Assembly: GCA_946480685.1 (NCBI GenBank)
Contig: CAMLLI010000179.1
Span: 1 to 7,578, forward strand
Reading direction: 5' to 3'
DNA: 7,578 nt
Source: an uncultured Flammeovirgaceae bacterium
GTDB taxonomy: Bacteria; Bacteroidota; Bacteroidia; Cytophagales; Cyclobacteriaceae
A model generated the notes under the pieces. It did no database searches. It saw only the letters and a list, made by a program, of their open reading frames with translations, and had not been told where the DNA came from. The translations under genes were made by a program, and so were the position numbers. Positions 1 through 5,676 of this stretch are shown piece by piece (the first letter of the stretch is position 1; the number at the start of each line of letters is the position of its first letter).

Positions 1-1
1 C

Positions 2-529
2 CCCGGATATACTACGGTTGGAGATTATTCAAGTCTGAGTCCAAGCTTGTTAAGCCTTGCAGGTCCTTCCTTTATACTTACCTATGCAGAGTCAGAGTTA
101 CTGCTGGCAGATGCAGCACAACGCTGGGGAGTTGGTGGCGATGCTGAGACACACTATAACAACGGAGTGAAGGCAGGTATAACATACTTCAGTCAGTATC
201 CGAATGTTGGCGATCTTGATGCTGCAGCGGATGATTACCTCGCGGCTCATCCATACAATGCAGCCAACGGTCTTGAAATGATCAACACACAGTTCTGGGC
301 GGCAACGTTACTCAATGGTTATGAAGCATGGTTCAACTGGAGAAGAACCGGTCTTCCGAATCTCACACCAGTAAATTACCCTGGCAATGCTACCAGCGGA
401 AATATACCACGCAGATTCCCATACCCGGTATCAGAAGCAAACAACAACCCGATCAACTATAAAGCAGCACACGATGCAGTGCCCGGAGGCGATAATCTAT
501 CCGGCCGTGTTTGGTGGGATAAACAATAG
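2..529 (+). CDS. SusD/RagB-family outer-membrane nutrient-binding lipoprotein, C-terminal part (5' end outside window)
   Basis: Only the last 175 residues are present; the frame is open to the left edge, so a TTG at 47 is not the real start. The visible part carries marks of the SusD-like C-terminal region: an FILTYAESELLLADAA helix, then QFWAATLLNGYEAWFNWRRTG, then IPRRFPYPVSE with an asparagine-rich NNNPINY, and a closing GGDNLSG-RVWWDKQ. These fit the SusD-like_2 type of short family members. In the family, SusD is a surface lipoprotein that caps a SusC TonB-dependent channel and delivers glycans, peptides or other nutrients to it. SusC is normally the gene just upstream, here outside the window (inference). 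The substrate cannot be told from this fragment. A terminator follows 32 bp after the stop, so this is the last gene of its transcription unit. Confidence 0.93.
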   Translation, partial: PGYTTVGDYSSLSPSLLSLAGPSFILTYAESELLLADAAQRWGVGGDAETHYNNGVKAGITYFSQYPNVGDLDAAADDYLAAHPYNAANGLEMINTQFWAATLLNGYEAWFNWRRTGLPNLTPVNYPGNATSGNIPRRFPYPVSEANNNPINYKAAHDAVPGGDNLSGRVWWDKQ

Positions 530-561
530 CAACGTATCTCTCACGTAAATTTGGTTTAGAG

Positions 562-599
562 AAGAAAGAGGCCCTTGGTTTTACCGGGGCCTTCTTTTT
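562..599 (+). terminator. Rho-independent terminator of the SusD-like gene
   Basis: AGGCCC (569-574) pairs with GGGCCT (587-592). The loop can close further through GGT/ACC, and the lower stem extends by wobble and A-T pairs. A T-rich tail, CTTCTTTTT, follows. It lies just after the SusD stop and before the palindromic element. Confidence 0.85.
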
Positions 600-790
600 A
601 GCTGCGAGCTACGAGCCATGAGAGGTCGCTGGCTACAAGCTGCTGGCTGCTGGACGAAGCTCTATTTTTCTCCAGTGGTCGTGAGCCAACGGAGAAGCTA
701 CTGGCCGCTCGCTCCCCAGGCCGTCATCGAAGAATACAGATCAAACGTCCTGCAGCCAGAAGCCGGCAGCCTGCAGCCCTTCTCGCAGCT
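600..790. repeat. Imperfect palindromic intergenic element, about 190 bp, GCTGC/GAGCT-rich
   Basis: The outer ends AGCTGCGAG (600-608) and CTCGCAGCT (782-790) are exact reverse complements. Further in, 630-653 and the reverse complement of 749-772 agree at about 18 of 24 positions, including 13 of 15 over the GCTGCTGGCTGCTGG part. The arms differ in length (about 54 versus 42 nt), so indels have accumulated. The centre, about 654-748, has only small inverted pairs such as CCAGT/ACTGG. No convincing protein is encoded: the 618-848 open frame is a low-complexity by-product. Low-complexity GAGCTACGAGC-type intergenic repeats are, to my knowledge, common in Cytophagales; that this copy belongs to such a family is inference. 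Confidence 0.6.
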
Positions 791-837
791 ATTTCAACGT
801 TGCAACGATCGTCACGAAGGTTATTTCTTCCGTTCCC

Positions 838-867
838 TTTTATCCTAAAACAGTCGTTTTATCTTTG
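838..867 (+). promoter_or_regulatory. Candidate Bacteroidota-type promoter for the glycosyltransferase/sigma operon
   Basis: TATCTTTG (860-867) is a full match to the Bacteroidota -7 consensus TAnnTTTG. A TTTT (838-841) lies 18 bp upstream where TTTG is expected, so the -33 element is imperfect. Transcription would start near 872-875, which is downstream of the GTG at 867 used as the longest start of the next gene. Either that gene starts later or this is not the promoter in use. Confidence 0.4.
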
Positions 868-1994
868 TGACTTCCTTAAACAGAAGTCGCTTGCAAATCA
901 TATTTATTATTTTTTCAGTTCTTGCAGGAATACAGGTTATTTATCTTTTGGTATTTCTGATTGCCCTTTCCAGGAAAAAGGGAGATGCAACGCGAACACA
1001 ATCTCTGCCGGTATCCATCGTGATCTGTGCGCACGATGAAGAGCAGAATCTTCATGAACTGGTGCCGCAGTTGTTGGCGCAGGATTACCCTGACTTCGAA
1101 ATTGTTGTCATTGACGATCGCTCCAACGACAACACCTTCGACTGGCTCCTGGAAGAAACAAAGAAAGATCATCGTCTGCGCATGGTGCATGTTAACCGTA
1201 CTCCGCCCCATGTTAATGGTAAGAAGTATGGTATAACACTCGGCATCAAGGCAGCCAAATACGAGTGGATATTACTTACGGATGCTGATTGCCGGCCTCA
1301 AAGTAATCAGTGGCTTAATACTGTAAGTTCACAGTTCAGCGAGTCAACCAATTTTGTGTTGGGTTCATCTCCGTACCTGAAGGTGCCGGGCCTGCTGAAC
1401 TTTTTCATTCGCTTTGAGACACTGCTTACGGCAATTCAATATTTTTCTTTTGCTCTTCTTGGTAACCCTTACATGGGTGTTGGCCGTAATATGGCCTATC
1501 GGAAATCTATGTTCCTCGATAAGAAAGGATTTAACAACTACCTGAATGTTACCGGCGGTGATGACGACTTGTTCGTGAATCAACATGCTACTGGTAAAAA
1601 CACACGGGTTGTTATGGGACACGATTCATTGATGTTTTCAATTCCAAAAACAACGTGGTCATCTTTCTTCAAGCAGAAAATCAGACATTTATCCGTTGGC
1701 AAACTCTATAAATTCAAGCATCGCTTTTTGCTGGGACTCTTTACATTAACCTGGATGCTTACCTGGTTTGTGGGCATTCCTTTGTTGTTTGTGCCGGAGG
1801 TAACATACCTGGTAGCAGGAATATTAGTTTTTCGTATCATTTTGCTAACTATTCTGGCGAACTACGCATCTAAGAAGTTGGGACATCGGTTTGAGGCATG
1901 GATCGTACCGCTTTTAGATTTTATTTATGCCTTTTATTATCTTGTCACCGGCCTCACAGCGTTAGTGTCCAAAAAAGTACGATGGAAGAATTAG
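867..1994 (+). CDS. Membrane-anchored family 2 glycosyltransferase
   Basis: The longest form has 375 residues. An N-terminal membrane segment spans about residues 10-34. A GT-A catalytic domain follows from PVSIVICAHDEEQNL (48-62), with IDDRSND (82-88), the metal-binding D139-A-D141 in LLTDADCRP, the acidic TGGDDDLF (229-236), and Q270-KIRH, a variant of the QxxRW acceptor motif. Two or three further membrane helices lie between about 290 and 365. This is the layout of processive or lipid-linked GT2 enzymes at the inner membrane that move a sugar from a nucleotide donor; donor and acceptor cannot be predicted. The start is uncertain: GTG 867 is the longest, but it falls in a promoter match, and TTG 891 would give a protein that begins right at the membrane helix. 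No ATG is available ahead of the catalytic domain. The 3' end overlaps the sigma factor gene by 13 bp. Confidence 0.9.
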   Translation: MTSLNRSRLQIIFIIFSVLAGIQVIYLLVFLIALSRKKGDATRTQSLPVSIVICAHDEEQNLHELVPQLLAQDYPDFEIVVIDDRSNDNTFDWLLEETKKDHRLRMVHVNRTPPHVNGKKYGITLGIKAAKYEWILLTDADCRPQSNQWLNTVSSQFSESTNFVLGSSPYLKVPGLLNFFIRFETLLTAIQYFSFALLGNPYMGVGRNMAYRKSMFLDKKGFNNYLNVTGGDDDLFVNQHATGKNTRVVMGHDSLMFSIPKTTWSSFFKQKIRHLSVGKLYKFKHRFLLGLFTLTWMLTWFVGIPLLFVPEVTYLVAGILVFRIILLTILANYASKKLGHRFEAWIVPLLDFIYAFYYLVTGLTALVSKKVRWKN

Positions 1995-2599
1995 AAGAAG
2001 AAGAAAGCAGGTTTTCGTCAAAAGCACTGGAAGATTTCCGTTTGATTGATATGGCCGTAGGTGGCGATGACAGCTCCTATGCCAAACTCATGCAACGGTA
2101 TAAACGTCCGGTATACCACATGATCCTGAAAATGGTTCGTAATGTTGACGATGCAGAAGATCTTACCATCGAATCTTTCGCGAAGGCTTTTAGAAGTCTG
2201 CACCGCTTTAAAAAAGATTTTACTTTCAGTACATGGCTCTTTCGTATTGCTACCAACAATACCATCGACTTTATTCGTAAGAAAAAGCTGAACACCCTCA
2301 GTATTGAAAATACATTTACAGACGATGATGGTCAATCAGTTTCCATCGATGTGGAGGACGAAAATCTAGATCCGCAGGAGGAAACCATTAAGTCACAAAA
2401 GGCCGAGCTGATCCAGGTGTTTGTTGATAAACTTCCGGCTAAATATCAGAAGCTGGTGCGCCTGCGCTACTTCCACGAGTTGTCGTACGAAGAGATCGCA
2501 GAAGAACTCGATGCACCACTCGGTACGGTAAAAGCCCAGCTACACCGCGCGCGCGAACTCATGTTCGAGATGGTGAAGAACAAGCGCGATCATATTTAA
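1982..2599 (+). CDS. ECF-type RNA polymerase sigma factor (sigma-70 family)
   Basis: The protein has 205 residues from ATG 1982, chosen because upstream codons in this frame lie deep in the glycosyltransferase and add no sigma-like sequence. An acidic N-terminus (MEELEEEE) leads into region 2 at about 33-100, with the VRNVDDAEDLTIESFAKAF core-binding stretch and the FSTWLFRIATNNTIDFIRKKK segment that opens and reads the -10 region. An acidic linker follows. Region 4 lies at about 150-200 with the helix-turn-helix SYEEIAEELDAPLGTVKAQLHRAR that reads the -35 element. The 13-bp overlap with the upstream gene suggests translational coupling. No anti-sigma gene lies next to it, so how its activity is controlled is not visible here. 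Its target genes are unknown. Confidence 0.95.
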   Translation: MEELEEEESRFSSKALEDFRLIDMAVGGDDSSYAKLMQRYKRPVYHMILKMVRNVDDAEDLTIESFAKAFRSLHRFKKDFTFSTWLFRIATNNTIDFIRKKKLNTLSIENTFTDDDGQSVSIDVEDENLDPQEETIKSQKAELIQVFVDKLPAKYQKLVRLRYFHELSYEEIAEELDAPLGTVKAQLHRARELMFEMVKNKRDHI

Positions 2600-2620
2600 A
2601 GAGAATTTTGTTAGAGAGGT

Positions 2621-2872
2621 ATGAAGCAGGCGATTAAAATTCAAGAAATCTTAAGAGAACTCGAAGACATTCCCACTGAGAAACTCGAGCAAATCGAACT
2701 ATATATTAAAACTGTTCTTTCTGAACGACCTAAGAAAAAAAAAGTTGAAGAGCCTAAAACACTGGGTGGGATTTGGGAGAATAAAGGATTTGAGAAGATA
2801 GTTGATATTGAAGACGAGATTAAAACGTTACGTAAGGAGTTAGGACATCAGTTGTTAAATAGAAAACTTTAG
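2621..2872 (+). CDS. Antitoxin of a VapBC-like (PIN toxin) module
   Basis: A small charged protein of 83 residues. Residues 7-33 form a predicted helical region (IQEILRELEDIPTEKLEQIELYIKTVL) resembling the N-terminal helix pair of DUF2281-like antitoxins. A lysine-rich hinge (PKKKK, 37-41) comes next. The tail holds LGGIWENKGFEKIVDIEDEI then TLRKEL, the kind of extended segment that wraps around and blocks a PIN-domain toxin. The family assignment rests on these features and on the next gene, whose start overlaps this stop by one base (TAGTG). An AGAGAGG lies almost against the ATG, closer than ideal for a ribosome site. The KKKK hinge is encoded over a run of nine A residues at 2735-2743. 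The gene looks more AT-rich than its neighbours, which suits acquisition by transfer (inference). Confidence 0.75.
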   Translation: MKQAIKIQEILRELEDIPTEKLEQIELYIKTVLSERPKKKKVEEPKTLGGIWENKGFEKIVDIEDEIKTLRKELGHQLLNRKL

Positions 2873-3261
2873 TGAATTATTTGATAGATACCGTGACAGT
2901 TACACGGCACTTCTCTAAGCTTGGTAAGATAGGAGGAAAAGCCAAGCGTATAATTAAAGAAGCAGAGGAGGGAAAACATCATCTCTTTATTTCCGTTGTC
3001 AGTCTTTTTGAGATAATGTACCTGGCCGAACGTAATCGAATAAAAATTTCGTTGAAAGCTTCGCTCGATAAAATTCATTCAAAGCCATGTTATTCTATCG
3101 TAGATCTAAATCCAGAAATTGTTTTAACAGCTTCTCGTATTCAGTTCTATGAACTTCATGATCGCTTGATTTTAGCGACTATGCAATATCTGGAGCTCGA
3201 GATACTTCCGAGTGACGAGCGATTTGATGAGGTACCTAATGTAAATAGAATCTGGTCATAA
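2872..3261 (+). CDS. PIN-domain toxin, VapC-like endoribonuclease
   Basis: The protein has 129 residues, a usual VapC length. The start is GTG 2872, sharing its G with the antitoxin stop; MNYLIDT at the N-terminus is the typical PIN opening. The acidic metal-binding residues are all in place: D6 in YLIDT, E47 in SLFEI, D97 in HDRLILA, and D115 in SDERF; D119 is nearby. The closing NVNRIWS also matches the subgroup whose last strand ends in a -V..IW motif. Such proteins are Mg2+-dependent RNases that cut tRNA or rRNA and stop translation unless held by their antitoxin; the RNA target here is unknown. No key residue is missing, so the toxin is probably active. It sits 4 bp ahead of rsmG. Confidence 0.85.
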   Translation: MNYLIDTVTVTRHFSKLGKIGGKAKRIIKEAEEGKHHLFISVVSLFEIMYLAERNRIKISLKASLDKIHSKPCYSIVDLNPEIVLTASRIQFYELHDRLILATMQYLELEILPSDERFDEVPNVNRIWS

Positions 3262-3265
3262 ACGC

Positions 3266-3898
3266 ATGACACCAACTGCAGATATAGTATATCACTACTT
3301 CCCCGACCTTTCGGAGAAGCAGAAAGATCAATTCGCAAAACTCTTCGATCTCTATAAAGATTGGAACGATAAGATCAATGTCGTATCCCGTAAGGATATT
3401 GAAAATCTATATATCAACCACGTACTGCACTCGCTTGGTATAGCGAAAGTAATGGCGTTTAAGCCCGGAGCTTCGGTGCTGGATGTTGGTACGGGCGGAG
3501 GCTTCCCTGGTATACCGCTTGCTATACTTTTTCCGGAAACTAATTTTCACCTCGTTGATTCTATTGGTAAAAAAATTACCGTGGTGAAAGGTGTTGCAGA
3601 AGGTGTGGGATTAAAAAATGTAAGGGGAGAGCAGATCCGTGCCGAGCAGATAAAAGGACAATATGATTTTATTGTGAGTCGTGCCGTAACACGTATAAAG
3701 GAATTTTACGGCTGGATTCACAACAAAACAAAGAAGCAGTCCGTGCACCCGTTGGATAATGGTATACTATATTTAAAAGGTGGCGACCTGGACGAGGAAC
3801 TCGCAGAGCTCAAAAAAATCCACCAGATTTATGACCTCTCCGACTACTTTACGGAAGAATTTTTCGAAACCAAAAAAGTGGTTTACGTTCCGCTATAG
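3266..3898 (+). CDS. rsmG: 16S rRNA (guanine(527)-N7)-methyltransferase RsmG
   Basis: The product has 210 residues, close to the 207 of E. coli RsmG. It adds a methyl group from S-adenosylmethionine to N7 of G527 in the 530 loop of 16S rRNA, in the cytoplasm. Visible signatures are YKDWNDKINVVSRKD (30-44), the INHVLHSL helix (50-57), the SAM-binding loop VLDVGTGGGFPGIPLAI (71-87), HLVDSIGKK (95-103), and FIVSRAV (135-141) with the conserved SRA. The start ATG 3266 follows the toxin stop by 4 bp, so in this genome it is probably read from the same message as the toxin-antitoxin pair. Loss of RsmG is known to give low-level streptomycin resistance in several bacteria. Confidence 0.97.
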   Translation: MTPTADIVYHYFPDLSEKQKDQFAKLFDLYKDWNDKINVVSRKDIENLYINHVLHSLGIAKVMAFKPGASVLDVGTGGGFPGIPLAILFPETNFHLVDSIGKKITVVKGVAEGVGLKNVRGEQIRAEQIKGQYDFIVSRAVTRIKEFYGWIHNKTKKQSVHPLDNGILYLKGGDLDEELAELKKIHQIYDLSDYFTEEFFETKKVVYVPL

Positions 3899-3936
3899 CC
3901 ATTTTTAGTTGTCTCAATCGCGGCCAGGCCCTATAG

Positions 3937-3959
3937 AAAACGGTTTCGGCCGTTGTTTA
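3937..3959 (+). terminator. Weak candidate terminator after rsmG
   Basis: AACGG (3939-3943) and CCGTT (3950-3954) form a short stem with a TTTCGG loop, preceded by A residues and followed by GTTTAATT. A competing pairing of CGGCC (3921-3925) with GGCCG (3948-3952) is possible. The stem is short and the U tract broken, so this is tentative. Confidence 0.35.
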
Positions 3960-3983
3960 ATTAAACTAAAATTCATATCTATG
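3953..3983 (+). promoter_or_regulatory. Candidate Bacteroidota-type promoter for the hypothetical protein
   Basis: TATCTATG (3976-3983) matches TAnnTTTG at all but one fixed position. TTG (3953-3955) sits 20 bp upstream in the place of the -33 element. The start of transcription would fall near 3988-3991, about 15 nt ahead of the GTG start at 4004. The -33 part overlaps the weak rsmG terminator. Confidence 0.45.
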
Positions 3984-4003
3984 CAGTAGCCCCAAGCTCT
4001 GCC

Positions 4004-4546
4004 GTGAAAAAAATTGTATCCATAGCCTTCATTTTTCTCCTGCTCTTCAATGTGCTGGGGTACTATGGATTGTTCTTCGGGCTGCATTACCAAAACAGGC
4101 AGGAACTCATCCAGCGATTCGATACTGAAAATTATAACGAGCTTGAAACGGTTACGATCAAAGTTCCGCTCGCAGTGCCGTACGCAAACGAGTCGCAGGA
4201 ATACCAACGCGTAGATGGAGAATTCGAACACAACGGAGAATTCTATCACATGGTAAAGCAACGCCTGTCCCAAGACACACTATATATAGTATGTGTTAAG
4301 GATCAGCAGAGCAAACGCATCAACCAGGCATTGACGGACTATGTAAAAACATTTACCGATAAACCGGTTGATGGAAAAAGTCATACGACTCCGTTGCCAT
4401 CCTTCATCAAAGAATATTTAGTTGGCACCTATACAATCAAGTCCTCGTCTGAGGGCTGGTCATCGAACGTAAGGCATGAAAGCGCATCCGTTGTATTTAT
4501 ACCGTCTTTCTGCGCCTCCATTATTCATCCTCCTGAAAGAGCTTAA
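4004..4546 (+). CDS. Hypothetical secreted or membrane-anchored protein
   Basis: The protein has 180 residues from GTG 4004; an upstream ATG (3981) in another frame meets a stop after two codons. The N-terminus MKKIVSIAFIFLLLFNVLGYYGLFFGL is a signal peptide or membrane anchor with no lipobox. The rest is soluble and should lie outside the inner membrane. It carries a strand-rich part with YQRVDGEFEHNGEFYHMVKQR (about 66-86) and DTLYIVCVKD (90-99), a helical QALTDYVKTFTDKPV (107-121), and a short end with a single Cys and Pro-Pro (SFCASIIHPPERA). I recall similar proteins of unknown function in Cytophagales but cannot name a family. The short Cys/Pro-Pro tail loosely recalls small periplasmic proteins found near TonB receptors; that is only a hint. 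Neighbours do not settle a role. Confidence 0.75.
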   Translation: MKKIVSIAFIFLLLFNVLGYYGLFFGLHYQNRQELIQRFDTENYNELETVTIKVPLAVPYANESQEYQRVDGEFEHNGEFYHMVKQRLSQDTLYIVCVKDQQSKRINQALTDYVKTFTDKPVDGKSHTTPLPSFIKEYLVGTYTIKSSSEGWSSNVRHESASVVFIPSFCASIIHPPERA

Positions 4547-4751
4547 TTAAGCTTCTGTTATTCCTTTTACGTTAAGCCTGATTTTATTTAGCAGAGCATC
4601 ACATTTCCCCGGGATATAGTATATCTCAAGGCGAAACGATTTTCTGTCAACAATAGTCAGATGCCCGCGTAACACCAGGAAGAAGAAATGCTCTTTGTGA
4701 TTTCTTTCTAATCACATCCTTACAAGGAAACCTTATTACCCAAATACATAT
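4547..4751. other. Gene-free spacer between the hypothetical gene and the barrel gene
   Basis: Contains no open frame I can support and no good TAnnTTTG match. The region holds a 14-bp perfect palindrome AGCTTAATTAAGCT (4540-4553) across the preceding stop codon, an AT palindrome GATATA-G-TATATC (4613-4625), and a longer inverted repeat at 4696-4716 listed separately. The promoter of the barrel gene is expected here, because no transcription signal lies closer. Confidence 0.5.
4696..4716. promoter_or_regulatory. Inverted repeat, candidate operator or leader hairpin of the barrel/haloperoxidase unit
   Basis: TGTGATT (4696-4702) and AATCACA (4710-4716) are perfect 7-bp inverted repeats separated by TCTTTCT. 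The right arm ends 35 bp before the barrel start codon. A TTTG (4694-4697), the sort of sequence used as a -33 element, overlaps the left arm. The half-sites resemble CRP/FNR-type TGTGA/TCACA, but the spacing is 11 rather than 6, so a CRP site is not supported. It could bind a dimeric regulator or fold in the mRNA leader. Confidence 0.35.
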
Positions 4752-5663
4752 ATGAAGAAAATCTACCTGCTAATGCTGGGACTTATTCCCACACTCTCTT
4801 TTGCACAGAACTTGACGGATGGGTTGATGATGCCCAAGAAAAGTCTTTGTACCGGATTCATGTATATGCATGACCGCTGGACTGACTATTGGGAGGGAGA
4901 CTTGAAACGTGACAATGGAAACATCGGGCATGTAACGACACAGAGCCTGACGTGGGTCGGTACGTATGGTATAACCAACAAAGTAAATGTTATAGCCATG
5001 GTGCCGTATGTAAAGACAAAGGCCAGCCAGGGAACCCTGAGTGGTATGGAAGGTTTGCAGGATCTTTCACTCGGCGTAAAGTATAATTTCTTCGGGAAGA
5101 AATTTGAGAAGAGTGCGTTTAACACATTTGCCGTGCTGAATTTCTCGACACCACTGAGTGACTATACGCCTGATTTTTTTCCGCTGGGATTAGGTACACA
5201 CACCACGAATCTTTCATACCGCCTCACCGCTTACTATAAAATTCAGCAAGGGTGGTTTGTAAATGCATCGGGTGCCTATACATGGCGAAGCAACACAACA
5301 CTTGATCGCCCCTCTTACTACAATGGAAACGAATTTGTGATGAGCGATGAAGTAAAAATGCCAAACGTATTCGATGTGTTTGTCAGCATGGGCTATCAGA
5401 AAGGTCCGCTGCAGGCAGAACTGAACTATATACAACAGAACACATTGGGAGGAGGCGATATCCGCAGACAGGATATGCCGTTTGTTTCCAATCGCATGAA
5501 CATGATAAAAACAGGTGCACTGGTTATGTACTATTTACCGGCTCCGCGCGGAATGGCTGTCAGAGGCTCGGCACACTATACAGTTGCCGGCCGCAATGCT
5601 GGTCAGTCTACAACGCTGATGGCTGGTGTACTCTATACTATTAAATTTGATAAGAACCAGTAA
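4752..5663 (+). CDS. Outer-membrane beta-barrel protein, MetA/phenol-degradation-like porin family
   Basis: The protein has 303 residues. A signal peptide (MKKIYLLMLGLIPTLSFAQ) is followed by a likely cleavage after A18. The mature part consists of alternating strands with aromatic belts typical of a small outer-membrane barrel: SLTWVGTYGITNKVNVIAMVPYVKTK (about 65-90), then GMEGLQDLSLGVKYNFF (98-114), and later NTFAVLNFSTPLS, LSYRLTAYYKIQQGWFVNASGAYTW and MAGVLYTIKF. The order 'test strain dynamics-like strand, GxEGLxDLxLGVKY' fits the transporter family annotated as MetA-pathway of phenol degradation. A role in passing small hydrophobic molecules is inferred only from the family. The start lies in the AT-rich leader ACATATATG. 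The next gene begins 13 bp after the stop with the same type of leader, so the two are most likely one operon. The barrel does not end in the usual aromatic residue. Confidence 0.8.
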   Translation: MKKIYLLMLGLIPTLSFAQNLTDGLMMPKKSLCTGFMYMHDRWTDYWEGDLKRDNGNIGHVTTQSLTWVGTYGITNKVNVIAMVPYVKTKASQGTLSGMEGLQDLSLGVKYNFFGKKFEKSAFNTFAVLNFSTPLSDYTPDFFPLGLGTHTTNLSYRLTAYYKIQQGWFVNASGAYTWRSNTTLDRPSYYNGNEFVMSDEVKMPNVFDVFVSMGYQKGPLQAELNYIQQNTLGGGDIRRQDMPFVSNRMNMIKTGALVMYYLPAPRGMAVRGSAHYTVAGRNAGQSTTLMAGVLYTIKFDKNQ

Positions 5664-5676
5664 TCTATACCTATAT

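Noticed and set aside
47..49. TTG as the start of the SusD-like gene
   Set aside because: The frame is open to the left edge and the residues before the TTG continue the domain; the gene is cut by the window.
618..848. Open frame of 76 codons inside the palindromic element
   Set aside because: It follows the low-complexity GCTGC repeats, has no recognisable protein character and is explained by the repeat.
1365..1622. Minus-strand open frames opposite the glycosyltransferase and other genes
   Set aside because: They are shadows of well-supported + strand genes with no domain character or start signals.
1898..1981. Upstream extension of the sigma factor in the same frame
   Set aside because: These codons lie within the glycosyltransferase and give a Cys/Leu/His-rich stretch unlike sigma factors; ATG 1982 starts the normal acidic N-terminus.
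2603..2610. GAATTTTG as a promoter -7 box for the toxin-antitoxin pair
   Set aside because: The first T is missing and no TTTG-like element lies 18-21 bp upstream, so support is too weak to list.
4279..4290. 12-bp palindrome ACTATATATAGT
   Set aside because: It lies within a coding region, is pure alternating AT at its core, and is best explained by codon choice.
5626..5676. Earlier in-frame ATG for the haloperoxidase-like gene
   Set aside because: It overlaps the end of the barrel gene and would bury the lipoprotein signal; ATG 5677 gives a normal lipobox at position 24.
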